Source: Argonema galeatum A003/A1
GTDB taxonomy: Bacteria > Cyanobacteriota > Cyanobacteriia > Cyanobacteriales > Aerosakkonemataceae
Reading direction: 5' to 3'
Length of the DNA stretch: 64,000 nucleotides
NCBI RefSeq assembly: GCF_023333595.1
Contig: NZ_JAIQZM010000026.1
Span: forward strand, 1 to 64,000
Under the pieces are notes generated by a model. The model made no database searches and had not been told where the DNA came from. It was given only the letters and a program-made list of their open reading frames with translations. Position numbers and translations under genes: made by a program. Each line of letters begins with the position of its first letter. The first letter of the stretch is position 1. Of the stretch, positions 43,392 through 51,579 are shown piece after piece.

Positions 43392-44123
43392 ATGAGTTTA
43401 TCAAGTGTGCTGAAAAAGATATCGAGCGGTGCAACTTCGATCGAAAAAACTACGATCGCCACTGCTGGAGTAGTAACGTTGATAATTTTGGGTACAAGTA
43501 ATGCAGCACAAGCAGCCATACTCAGTAGATTTGACTACGACACAAGTTGGGTAAACTATAGAGGAGGAGAAGGGATAAAAGTAACCTTTGGCATTACTGA
43601 TGAAGCTTTTAACATACCAGTCAACGACAGAGGCAATTATCGATTAAACTATCTAAAAGCTTTTACCAATCGTTCATCTAAGTTGTTTGATGATATTGAA
43701 TTGACAAAGAATGATGTCGGTAAAATATTTACAGCTACTGCCGATACAAACCCGGACTTTAAAAACTTTGCTTCCCTCTTGACCGATGGGGAAAATAATA
43801 AACTAATCTTTGCTAAAGAATATATTGGTTCACCAGTGGCAATTTTTGTGGGAAAGGATGAAAAAGATTGGTGGTATCCTAGTCAAGGGTCAAAAGAGGA
43901 TAATAAAATCGACTTCAATGGCTACATCATTGACCAAATTAGCCTACAACTTGACTCTTCAGACCTATTTAAAGTAACTTTCACAATAGAAGGTCATCCC
44001 CAGGTTTCTGCTAGTACATCTCAATCAGTTCCAGAACCCAGTTCTGCGATCGGTCTATTACTTTTTGGTGCTGGCGGTGCGGTTGCTGGATTCAAACGTA
44101 AACAGCAAATATCTCACGCATAA
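43392..44123 (+). CDS. PEP-CTERM surface protein
   Basis: A 243-residue secreted protein. The N-terminal signal region is long (membrane segment about 22-40, cleavage expected after AQA). A beta-rich middle part without recognised domain follows. The C-terminus has the PEP-CTERM sorting signal, VPEPSSAIGLLLFGAGGAVA followed by GFKRKQ. Such proteins are sorted by exosortase to the cell surface or sheath in biofilm-forming bacteria. The exosortase is not in this window. TTTTTTTTGGAG gives a ribosome site 8 bases before the ATG. It shares a promoter architecture with the pilin operon downstream. Confidence 0.85.
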   Translation: MSLSSVLKKISSGATSIEKTTIATAGVVTLIILGTSNAAQAAILSRFDYDTSWVNYRGGEGIKVTFGITDEAFNIPVNDRGNYRLNYLKAFTNRSSKLFDDIELTKNDVGKIFTATADTNPDFKNFASLLTDGENNKLIFAKEYIGSPVAIFVGKDEKDWWYPSQGSKEDNKIDFNGYIIDQISLQLDSSDLFKVTFTIEGHPQVSASTSQSVPEPSSAIGLLLFGAGGAVAGFKRKQQISHA

Positions 44124-44147
44124 ATAGCAAGAAACAGGGTTTCTTGG

Positions 44148-44270
44148 AGAAACCGGGTTTCTGCGTTGGCACCTTAGCCAAATAGTATTGTTGTATGCTG
44201 TTTTTTCAAAGTCGATGAGATCTCGAATAAGTCAGTCGAGATCTCAAATAGTCACTTGCTTTAATAGGAA
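44148..44270 (+). promoter_or_regulatory. Second copy of the TC-array promoter, before the pilin genes
   Basis: TC dinucleotides at 44212, 44223, 44232, 44236, 44244 and 44252 have spacings 11-9-4-8-8, exactly those of 43295-43335. It is followed by CTTTAATAGGAAGT, matching CTTTAATAGAAGGT. Upstream at 44148-44162 is the short palindrome AGAAACCGGGTTTCT. Confidence 0.6.
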
Positions 44271-44323
44271 GTATCTCAGGGTAGAAAAGTTTTACTTTCC
44301 CCTTTCTTACTAAGAGGTTGATT

Positions 44324-44857
44324 ATGAGTATCGAACTTCGCGTTAAGTGGTTGCTATATATCCTAAATAAGAATGGCAATCGAGGCTACAGCTACATTAT
44401 AGAGCTTCTTGTTTTCATGTTCATTATTGGCATTTTGGCTGCTATTGCTTTGCCTAGTTTTGTGAATGAAGCCGGTAAAGGCAAACAATCGGAACCAAAA
44501 CAATATGTTAGCTCAGTCAACAAAGCACAGCAAGCCTGGTATACAGAGAAAAATGGGTTTGTCACTGGCACTGCGGAAGCTGCATTCGCTAGTTTAGGCG
44601 TTGGCATCAGGACGCAAACCACTAACTACACATATTCAATTTCAGGTAATACTAGAAACCTAGTTCATGTATTAGCTATACCTAGATCATCTGCTATTAA
44701 AGGATACGCGGGAACTGTAGGTTTGGTGGGTTCTGGAGTTGACAAGACTTCCCAGTCAGTAGTTTGTGAAACTACTATAGCTGGAAAGACACCGACTGGT
44801 GGTACGGTGAATGGTAATGATGTTGTATGTGGTAGTAATATGCAGCAGATCAAGTAA
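44324..44857 (+). CDS. Type IV pilin-like protein 1
   Basis: A 177-residue protein of the cyanobacterial PilA/GspH-like type. A leader of about 20 residues (MSIELRVKWLLYILNKNGNR) ends in Gly, then YSYIIELLVFMFIIGILAAI as the pilin helix and a globular part with KQYVSSVNKAQQAWYTEKNG. Two Cys (VVCETT and VVCGSN) probably form the C-terminal disulfide loop. After the cleavage Gly, Glu is at position 6 and not the canonical +5. The ATG 44324 has AAGAGG 6 bases upstream; a TTG at 44318 is less likely. First gene of a likely pair. Confidence 0.8.
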   Translation: MSIELRVKWLLYILNKNGNRGYSYIIELLVFMFIIGILAAIALPSFVNEAGKGKQSEPKQYVSSVNKAQQAWYTEKNGFVTGTAEAAFASLGVGIRTQTTNYTYSISGNTRNLVHVLAIPRSSAIKGYAGTVGLVGSGVDKTSQSVVCETTIAGKTPTGGTVNGNDVVCGSNMQQIK

Positions 44858-44960
44858 GAGGATGTATTATGTGGAATTTTGATTGCATTTGTTAACAACA
44901 GGCAGTAAATTAACCAGAATTTACCATTTACCTATTTATTTTACCCACCAAAGGCTACCA

Positions 44961-45509
44961 ATGAATATCGAATTTCGCGTTAAGTGGCTGTTATATATTC
45001 TGAATAAGAATAAGAATCGAGGGTTTAATATTGTGACGCTGATTGTTGTGATCTTCATTCTGGGAATTTTGGCTGCTATTGCTTTGGAGAGCCCGCATCT
45101 TGGTCAAGCCCAGAAAGGCAAACAAGCTGAAGCGAAACAATATGTTAGCACAGTCAACAAAGGTCAGCAAGCATATTACACAGAGTTTGGGAAATTTGTA
45201 ACAACCAGCGACGAGAATGCCTGGAATAGTTTAGGGTTTGGTATTAAAACTCAAACTACTAACTACAAATACTCAATTTCACCTATTGGCGACGGCAGAA
45301 ACGGAGTTAACGTTTTTGCACACAATACCCCAACAAATAAAGGCCGTAAAAACTACACAGGAGTTGTTGGTTTGGTAAGCATAAATACTGGTGATAAAAC
45401 CATGCAGTCAATAGTATGTGAAACTAAAATTGCTGGAGATGTACCCATGCCGGGTGAAGTAACTGCAACAGAAGTAAAATGTGGCAGTAATTCTGATCCT
45501 GTCAAGTAA
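44961..45509 (+). CDS. Type IV pilin-like protein 2
   Basis: A 182-residue paralogue of the preceding pilin. The leader MNIEFRVKWLLYILNKNKNR ends in Gly, followed by FNIVTLIVVIFILGILAAIA. Glu at +5 is replaced by Thr. The globular part shares KQYVSTVNKGQQAYYTEFGK, TQTTNYKYSIS and the Cys pair (IVCETK, VKCGSN). I start at ATG 44961. The frame is open 26 codons upstream but without similarity. No own promoter was seen in the 103-base gap. Loss of Glu5 is typical of tip or minor pilins and could alter assembly. Confidence 0.8.
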   Translation: MNIEFRVKWLLYILNKNKNRGFNIVTLIVVIFILGILAAIALESPHLGQAQKGKQAEAKQYVSTVNKGQQAYYTEFGKFVTTSDENAWNSLGFGIKTQTTNYKYSISPIGDGRNGVNVFAHNTPTNKGRKNYTGVVGLVSINTGDKTMQSIVCETKIAGDVPMPGEVTATEVKCGSNSDPVK

Positions 45510-45537
45510 GATAATTATGCTCTCTGGAAACAACATT

Positions 45538-45603
45538 GTAGGGGCGGGTTTTGCCATAATTCTTGTCAGTTAGCCAAAAATTATCTGCCAAACCCGCCCC
45601 TAC
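45538..45603. repeat. GTAGGGGCGGG element, family B
   Basis: GTAGGGGCGGGTTTTG (45538) and CAAACCCGCCCCTAC (to 45603) are terminal inverted repeats, with AATTCTTGTCAGTTAGCCAA inside. It lies after the second pilin gene. Confidence 0.8.
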
Positions 45604-45670
45604 GAAACGCTATGAAGAAAATCGTTTTATTGCACCTCACAGCGGCTGCAAGCCGCTGTAAATGGCATAG

Positions 45671-46240
45671 CTAAGAATTAGCCAGATGTTCCAATTCTGA
45701 AACAACTCGATCCAATTCGTCAATTAGAGGCGATGACCAAGCTTGGCGAAAAGCATTTACTAAAGCGCGATAATACCAAAGACTTCCTTCTCTACCTCCC
45801 TTAAATCTTTCCCAAACTGACTCTCCCAACACCCGATAATCTTTCAAGATCGATCGCGCATTATACAGTTTATCCGATGCCGAGACTAATAGCACCGACA
45901 AGGAAGCCGTCGGGATGTGGGCAATATAAGCTTCTTTGCGCTGTCGCCAGGGGGGTTTGGGGGTGGTGTCGGAGTCTGTGCAACCATCCACAATTGCTGT
46001 GACGGTATCCCCGAAGCGGCGGCGAATTTCTGACCGCGTGGCTGCACCGCCTTGATCTTCTATGGCATCATGGAGTAAGGCTGCGATCGCTTCATCTTCA
46101 TTCGCCCCATATTCTAAGGCTATACTGGTGACACCCAACAAATGTGCAATGTAAGGAACGCCGCTTCCCTTACGGACTTGGTTAGCGTGCAGTTGAGTGG
46201 CAAAAACGAGTGCTTCTGTAAAACGTTCGGGAAGAATCAT
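45671..46240 (-). CDS. HD-domain phosphohydrolase (SpoT-hydrolase-like)
   Basis: A 189-residue single-domain HD hydrolase: FATQLHANQVRKGSGVPYIAH, AIAALLHDAIEDQGG with the metal-binding HD, RFGDTVTAIVDGCTD, SASDKLYNARSI. It resembles the small alarmone hydrolases (MESH1/SAH-type) and the HD part of Rel, so it may hydrolyse (p)ppGpp or a related nucleotide; the substrate is not certain. It has low similarity to the Rel protein at 9292, so it is not a recent copy. Confidence 0.8.
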   Translation of the reverse strand: MILPERFTEALVFATQLHANQVRKGSGVPYIAHLLGVTSIALEYGANEDEAIAALLHDAIEDQGGAATRSEIRRRFGDTVTAIVDGCTDSDTTPKPPWRQRKEAYIAHIPTASLSVLLVSASDKLYNARSILKDYRVLGESVWERFKGGREGSLWYYRALVNAFRQAWSSPLIDELDRVVSELEHLANS

Positions 46241-46411
46241 TGAAATTTATGTTTGGTTTTTGGTTGATATTAGCTTATTAATGGCAGAATCGTTCAACCC
46301 AACCTACTATGAGTAAAAATTTTGGTGGAACTGTGCATAAAGTAGGATGTAGAAGTTTGTGTGCCAGGTATAACATTTTCAAGTGCGATCGCATAGAGGT
46401 AGGAAATCGCT

Positions 46412-48391
46412 ATGTCAGGCCCAACTTTTGATGGCTTTTATGATTTAACTTCCAACTCTGACAATTTTCAGATGACTTCGGGATTACTAGCTGGGTTGCC
46501 AGGTGGACTGCGCGGACTTGATGGCAATGATCTTGTCAGCGGTTCATCTGCACCGGAAATGGTCAACGGCAATCAAGGAAAAGATTCCTTATTTGGTGGC
46601 GAAGGAACAGATGCGCTGTTTGGAGGTAAAGGCGACGACTATCTCTACGGCAACCAAGGGAAAGATTACTTGTTTGGTGACAATGATTCGGATATTCTTT
46701 TCGGTGGTAGCGATAGCGATTATCTGTTTGGCAACCAGGGTAATGACCAACTTTTTGGCGACAAAGGTAACGATGTTTTGCTTGGCGGGAAAGGAGAGGA
46801 TATTCTCAGCGGTCTTGATGATAACGATATTCTGGTAGGCGACTTTGGCAAAGATACTTTAATTGGTGGTGGAGGCGAAGATATTTTTGTACTGCGAACC
46901 GATACTGCTGTAACTGATGCTGCTTTGGCAGATATTATTCGTGATTTTAATAATGGTTTCGATCGCATTGGATTAACTGGCGGTTTAACGGCGGGTGACC
47001 TTTCTCTGGAACCAGGATCTCTCACTGTTGGTAGTTCGGATACGCTGATTAGAGTTAAATCTTCTGGGGCAATTTTAGGTTGGGTAGAGGGAATTTTACC
47101 GAATCAAATAGTCAGCGATCGCTTTGTGTCTGCCGATGCTTTATTAGTCGCCGAAAGCAACAATATTAACAACCTCTTGTCTGCTATTCCTTTTAACAGC
47201 AGCATTGTCCGAAACGAACCAATTTCATCCACGCCTATCAGTGTCAGCGTTAACGCATTACCAGCACCTTTCCAAACCCAAAGTGCTACAAAATTTCCTC
47301 AAGTTGTGCCTATCCCAGAAAATCCCGCGCTGCAAGTACCGCCGGGTTTTGAAGTAAATGTATTTGCCGCTGGTTTGGAAAGTCCGCGCTTTTTAACTGT
47401 CAGTCCTACAGGCGATATATTAGTAGCTGAAACATCGCAAAATCGCATTCGCTTGCTGCGCGATACGAATGGCGATCGCGTCGCCGATGTTCGCACAACT
47501 TTTGCCAGTGCAGAAAATGGACTAAATCTGCCATTTGGGATGGTTTTTGTCGGTAATTACTTATATGTTGGCAATACTAATGCCGTAGTGCGTTTTCCCT
47601 ACTCTAACGGCCAATTGCAAATCGTAGGTACAGGCGAGAAAATTGCTGACTTACCTACTGGCGGACACTCAACCCGCAATCTCGCACTTTCGCCGGATGG
47701 ACAGAAATTGTATGTTGCGATCGGATCTGCTTCTAATGTAAATGCAGACCCCTTACCACGCGCCTCGGTACAGGTGATGAATCTTGATGGTTCTAATCAA
47801 CAAACCTTCGCTTTCGGTTTGCGAAACCCAGTTGGACTCGACTTTAATCCGACAACTGGGAAACTCTACACGGTGGTTAACGAACGCGATGGTTTAGGCG
47901 ACGATTTAGTGCCAGATTATTTAACTGGTTTGAATGCTGGTGAATTCTACGGTTGGCCTTATACTTATTTAGCACCTAATTTACTCGATCCGCGCCGCAC
48001 AGTTAACGGACAAAGCGAAAATCCCGATTTAGCAGCAAGTACCCGCACTCCCGACCTTTTGTTACAGGCGCATTCTGCACCTTTGGGATTGGAATTTTAT
48101 AACGGTCAAACTTTCCCCCAAGAATATCGTAACGGTGCGTTTGTGGCGTTTCACGGTTCCTGGAATCGCGATCGGGCCACTGGTTACAAGGTTGTGTTTG
48201 CGCCTTTCGGTGCAGATGGTCGTCCTCTAGGTTCTTACCAAGATTTTCTCAGTGGTTTTCTGAGTAATCCTTCTGTACCGACAGCTTGGGGACGACCTAC
48301 GGGTTTACAAACTTTGCCTGATGGTAGTCTTCTAGTGACTGATGATGCAAATAACCGAATTTATCGAGTGCAATATGTACCGTTAGGTTAA
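46412..48391 (+). CDS. RTX repeat-sorbosone dehydrogenase fusion
   Basis: A 659-residue two-part protein. Residues about 35-155 hold hemolysin-type calcium-binding nonapeptides (GGxGxDxLx, e.g. GGKGDDYLYGNQGKDYLFGD) in about 12 tandem copies, then FVLRTDTA and DIIRDFNNGFDRIGL, the usual end of a calcium-roll block. Residues about 315-659 form a six-bladed propeller of the glucose/sorbosone dehydrogenase (PQQ-dependent) type: PPGFEVNVFAAGLESPRFLT, RNPVGLDFNPTTGKLY, GEFYGWPY, FHGSWNRDRATGYKV. No N-terminal signal peptide is seen, so export by type I secretion is likely. The RTX block precedes the enzyme, unlike the usual C-terminal place. Confidence 0.85.
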   Translation: MSGPTFDGFYDLTSNSDNFQMTSGLLAGLPGGLRGLDGNDLVSGSSAPEMVNGNQGKDSLFGGEGTDALFGGKGDDYLYGNQGKDYLFGDNDSDILFGGSDSDYLFGNQGNDQLFGDKGNDVLLGGKGEDILSGLDDNDILVGDFGKDTLIGGGGEDIFVLRTDTAVTDAALADIIRDFNNGFDRIGLTGGLTAGDLSLEPGSLTVGSSDTLIRVKSSGAILGWVEGILPNQIVSDRFVSADALLVAESNNINNLLSAIPFNSSIVRNEPISSTPISVSVNALPAPFQTQSATKFPQVVPIPENPALQVPPGFEVNVFAAGLESPRFLTVSPTGDILVAETSQNRIRLLRDTNGDRVADVRTTFASAENGLNLPFGMVFVGNYLYVGNTNAVVRFPYSNGQLQIVGTGEKIADLPTGGHSTRNLALSPDGQKLYVAIGSASNVNADPLPRASVQVMNLDGSNQQTFAFGLRNPVGLDFNPTTGKLYTVVNERDGLGDDLVPDYLTGLNAGEFYGWPYTYLAPNLLDPRRTVNGQSENPDLAASTRTPDLLLQAHSAPLGLEFYNGQTFPQEYRNGAFVAFHGSWNRDRATGYKVVFAPFGADGRPLGSYQDFLSGFLSNPSVPTAWGRPTGLQTLPDGSLLVTDDANNRIYRVQYVPLG

Positions 48392-48823
48392 AGAAGTGGT
48401 TAAATATTGATTCGCATCCCTCAGAATTTGCTTACTGGGGTCGAAGGTGATCAGTGCGATCGCACTTTCGCGATCGGCCCAAGTATAGTTTTGAATCTCC
48501 TCTTCCTGGTAGGTAACCGTTGCTGACTGCACCAATGCTAGAAAGTAAGTTACTGTTTTATCAAACGTTTCTCCATTTCGCGTAAAAGTGTAATGTTCCG
48601 CAAACGAAACTCCCTCTAGCAAAGTGTAATCAGAAATTCCCGTTTCCTCCACGAATTCGCGACAAGCAGCTTGCACAGGTGACTCACCTTCAACAGCGTG
48701 TCCCTTGGGAAATCCCCAGTGTCCCGCCTGGTGTTGAATCAGCAAAAACGAATAGGTATCGCCTTGGCGCAAAATCGGGATAATGCCAAAAGACTCATCT
48801 TTAGGAATGTTAGAATCAATCAT
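48383..48823 (-). CDS. NUDIX hydrolase (diadenosine polyphosphate type)
   Basis: A 146-residue NUDIX protein. Nudix box GHAVEGESPVQAACREFVEE followed by TGI (G-x5-E-x7-REVxEExGI form). WGFPKGH just before it is typical of the bis(5'-nucleosyl)-tetraphosphatase group, and WADRESAIALITFDPSKQIL ends it. Substrate probably a dinucleoside polyphosphate or capped nucleotide. It overlaps the RTX gene's 3' end by 9 bases (convergent) and the next gene upstream by 8. Confidence 0.85.
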   Translation of the reverse strand: MIDSNIPKDESFGIIPILRQGDTYSFLLIQHQAGHWGFPKGHAVEGESPVQAACREFVEETGISDYTLLEGVSFAEHYTFTRNGETFDKTVTYFLALVQSATVTYQEEEIQNYTWADRESAIALITFDPSKQILRDANQYLTTSLT

Positions 48824-49091
48824 TTGAGTTATAACTACTGTTAACTATAAATTTTTCAATTGGTTTACCCAACTCAGGTACAATCAGTTCGTAACTTTCT
48901 GGATCGTATCCGAAAGCCTCTAGTTGCGATTTCAGCAAATCAAGCGCATCGTAATAGGTGAAAATTGCTCCTCGATAAAAAGCAACATCTGCTTCTGTCT
49001 CCGACTTTTCAGCTTTGCGTAAATATTGAGTGTATTTTTCTTGAAGTAAGGTAATGTAGTCTTTGACAAAGTTATGAAGTTCTCGATTCAC
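48816..49091 (-). CDS. Small hypothetical protein, possible immunity partner
   Basis: A 91-residue acidic helical protein: NRELHNFVKDYITLLQEKYT, ADVAFYRGAIFTYYDALDLL, KSQLEAFGYDPESYELIVPE. I start at GTG 49091, which overlaps the stop of the gene before it by one base (TAGTG). The frame is open further, but those codons lie within that gene. No family recognised. The tight coupling with the toxin-like gene suggests a functional pair. Confidence 0.6.
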   Translation of the reverse strand: MNRELHNFVKDYITLLQEKYTQYLRKAEKSETEADVAFYRGAIFTYYDALDLLKSQLEAFGYDPESYELIVPELGKPIEKFIVNSSYNSND

Positions 49092-49402
49092 TATCCTCTC
49101 TCCTGAAGTATTCCTTCCAGAATCATTTTTTGTTTTTGCTGACGCGCAATATCGCTCAACCATTTATCTTCAACGAGTGCGCGTTGTTGTCTGGGGTCGA
49201 GGCTGCTAAAATTAGGAATGTGTAACTCAGGATTTTGAATCCAGCTTTTATGTTCAGCAATGCGTCTTTCCAGAGAACGAATGGATATTTGTATTTCCGT
49301 GTCCGGTTTATTGACATATTGATTGTAAAATCCAGAATGCTTTCCTCCCGCTTTGGCTATCTCAAAAGGATTTGACACTTTTACATTATCCTGATTTATC
49401 AA
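49091..49402 (-). CDS. Small protein resembling polymorphic-toxin ends
   Basis: A 103-residue protein with AKAGGKHSGFYNQYVNKPDT, EIQISIRSLERRIAEHKSWI, then DPRQQRALVEDKWLSDIARQ and QKQKMILEGIL. The GGKHxGFxxxY...SIxSLExxIxxHxxxIxNP pattern occurs, as I recall it, at the C-termini of Rhs/CDI-type toxins. Here it stands alone with no delivery domain, first in a three-gene run with a small acidic protein and the NUDIX enzyme. A toxin role is only inferred. Confidence 0.5.
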   Translation of the reverse strand: MINQDNVKVSNPFEIAKAGGKHSGFYNQYVNKPDTEIQISIRSLERRIAEHKSWIQNPELHIPNFSSLDPRQQRALVEDKWLSDIARQQKQKMILEGILQERG

Positions 49403-49417
49403 AAATGTAACTGTTTT

Positions 49418-49590
49418 AGGGGCTAGGGGGCTAGGGGAAGCCGGAAGCGGGGGAGTGAATCCCCAGTCCCTAGTCCCCAGTCCCTAGTCCCCAGTCCCTA
49501 GTCCCTAGTCCCTAGTCCCCAGTCCCCAGTTACTAGGGAAGAGGAGAAGATTTATTTCAAGAAATAAAATCTAAAATCTAAAATCTAAAA
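49418..49590. repeat. CTAGGGG/CCCTAGT heptamer tracts
   Basis: GCTAGGG units at 49418, then an inverted GCGGGGGAG..TCCCC patch, then about ten CCCCAGT/CCCTAGT units (49460-49530), and AAAATCT units at 49564-49589. The gap to typA contains nothing else. Confidence 0.85.
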
Positions 49591-49699
49591 GGCCCTCTGC
49601 TCCAGCGATATTGCTTTTGATCTGTCATTGCCGATCGAAACAAGCTAAAATTGTAATAAATCTTTAAACAGATCCGATTTCCAACTCCCTGAGACTTCC

Positions 49700-51490
49700 A
49701 TGACTCTTCCCATTCGCAACGTTGCCATCATTGCCCACGTAGATCACGGCAAAACCACTCTTGTTGACGCCCTGCTCAAACAATCCGGCATCTTCCGCGA
49801 AGGGGAAGAAGTTCCTGATTGTGTCATGGACTCCAACGCGATCGAGCGGGAGCGGGGCATTACCATTTTATCGAAGAACACAGCCGTTAAATACAAAGAG
49901 ACGCTGATCAATATAGTTGATACCCCCGGACACGCCGACTTTGGCGGCGAAGTCGAACGGGTATTGGGTATGGTGGATGGCTGTCTTCTAATTGTCGATG
50001 CCAACGAAGGCCCGATGCCCCAAACCCGGTTCGTGCTGAAAAAAGCCCTGGAAAAGGGATTGCGCCCCATCGTCGTAGTCAATAAAATCGATCGGCCCCA
50101 GGCAGAACCCTACAAAGCCATTGATAAAGTATTGGATCTGTTCATAGAATTGGGTGCAGATGATGCCCAGTGCGACTTTCCCCATCTATTTGCCTCCGGT
50201 TTGGCAGGCTACGCCAAAAATGAACTGGATGGCGAAAGCTCAGACATGAAGCCTCTGTTTGATGCTATTCTGCGTCACGTACCGCCACCAGTCGGCGACC
50301 CCAACAAACCATTGCAATTGCAAGTTACAACCCTAGATTATTCCGACTACTTGGGTCGGATTGTGATTGGTCGCATCCATAACGGTACGATCAGAGCAGG
50401 TCAACAAGCCGCTTTGGTGACGGAAACCGGCGCAATTGTGAAAGGCAAAATCACCAAATTGATGGGATTTGAAGGTTTGAAGCGGATTGAAATGGCAGAA
50501 GCGACCGCTGGATACATCGTTGCAGTAGCAGGATTTGCCGATGCTAATATCGGGGAAACGATTACTTGTCCCGACGATCCGCAAGCGCTACCACTAATTA
50601 AAGTGGATGAGCCTACCTTGCAGATGACCTTCTCCGTGAACGATTCGCCGTTTGCGGGACAGGAAGGAACTTTGGTGACATCGCGGCAAGTGCGCGATCG
50701 CTTGATGCGAGAATTAGAAACAAACGTCGCCCTCCGCGTCGAAGAAACCGATTCCCCCGACAAATTCCTCGTTTCCGGTCGTGGTGAATTGCACCTGGGT
50801 ATCCTGATTGAAAATATGCGTCGCGAAGGTCACGAATTCCAGGTTTCTCAGCCCCAAGTTATCTACCGCGAAGTCAACGGTAAACCTTACGAACCTTTTG
50901 AGTATCTAGTGCTGGACGTTCCAGAAGAAAGCGTTGGTAGCTGCATCGAACGCTTAGGACAGCGCAAAGGCGAAATGCAAGATATGCAGGTTGGTGGTAA
51001 TAAGCGCACCCAACTAGATTTTGTGATTCCCGCCCGTGGTCTAATTGGTTTCCGAGGTGAAGTCATGCGGATAACTCGCGGCGAAGGGATCATGAATCAC
51101 AGTTTCCTAGAATACCGACCCCTCTGCGGAGATATTTCAGCCCGTCGCAACGGGGTGCTGATTTCCTTTGAAGAAGGAGTCTCCACCTACTACGCACTGC
51201 AAAATGCTGAAGACAGAGGTGTATTCTTTATTACCCCCGGCACGAAGGTCTACAGGGGCATGATTGTGGGAGAAAACACCCGACCTCAAGACCTGGAACT
51301 CAACATCTGTAAGACGAAGCAGCTAACTAACCACCGCGCATCTGGCGGTGAAGAATTGGTGCAGTTGCAATCGCCCGTGGATATGAGTTTGGAGCGTGCT
51401 TTAGAATACATTGGCCCCGATGAATTGGTGGAAGTGACGCCGAAATCAATTCGTCTGCGGAAGATGTCGAAGAAGTTGGTGAAGCGCTAG
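49700..51490 (+). CDS. typA: Translational GTPase TypA/BipA
   Basis: A ribosome-binding GTPase related to EF-G, needed for ribosome assembly and stress survival. G1 AHVDHGKTTL (12-21), switch RERGITI, G3 DTPGHADFGG, G4 NKIDRP and G5 SGLAG are all present. Then come domain 2, the EF-G III/V parts (RGELHLGILIENMRREG) and the specific C-terminal domain (TPKSIRLRKMSKKLVKR at the end). Length 596 is normal. Followed by a strong terminator. Confidence 0.95.
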   Translation: MTLPIRNVAIIAHVDHGKTTLVDALLKQSGIFREGEEVPDCVMDSNAIERERGITILSKNTAVKYKETLINIVDTPGHADFGGEVERVLGMVDGCLLIVDANEGPMPQTRFVLKKALEKGLRPIVVVNKIDRPQAEPYKAIDKVLDLFIELGADDAQCDFPHLFASGLAGYAKNELDGESSDMKPLFDAILRHVPPPVGDPNKPLQLQVTTLDYSDYLGRIVIGRIHNGTIRAGQQAALVTETGAIVKGKITKLMGFEGLKRIEMAEATAGYIVAVAGFADANIGETITCPDDPQALPLIKVDEPTLQMTFSVNDSPFAGQEGTLVTSRQVRDRLMRELETNVALRVEETDSPDKFLVSGRGELHLGILIENMRREGHEFQVSQPQVIYREVNGKPYEPFEYLVLDVPEESVGSCIERLGQRKGEMQDMQVGGNKRTQLDFVIPARGLIGFRGEVMRITRGEGIMNHSFLEYRPLCGDISARRNGVLISFEEGVSTYYALQNAEDRGVFFITPGTKVYRGMIVGENTRPQDLELNICKTKQLTNHRASGGEELVQLQSPVDMSLERALEYIGPDELVEVTPKSIRLRKMSKKLVKR

Positions 51491-51508
51491 AGAGTAGTTA
51501 AAAGGTAA

Positions 51509-51549
51509 CTAAAAAGCAAAGGTGGGCATTGCCCACCTTTGCTTTTTAG
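51509..51549. terminator. Strong bidirectional terminator after typA
   Basis: A 19-bp perfect stem (51509-51527 with 51531-51549) around ATT, centre GGTGGGCATTGCCCACC, has A- and T-rich outer parts, so that both strands end in TTTTT. It serves typA and the restriction gene read from the other side. Confidence 0.85.
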
Positions 51550-51579
51550 GTAACATCAAATTTTAATCGCCGTTTCTAC

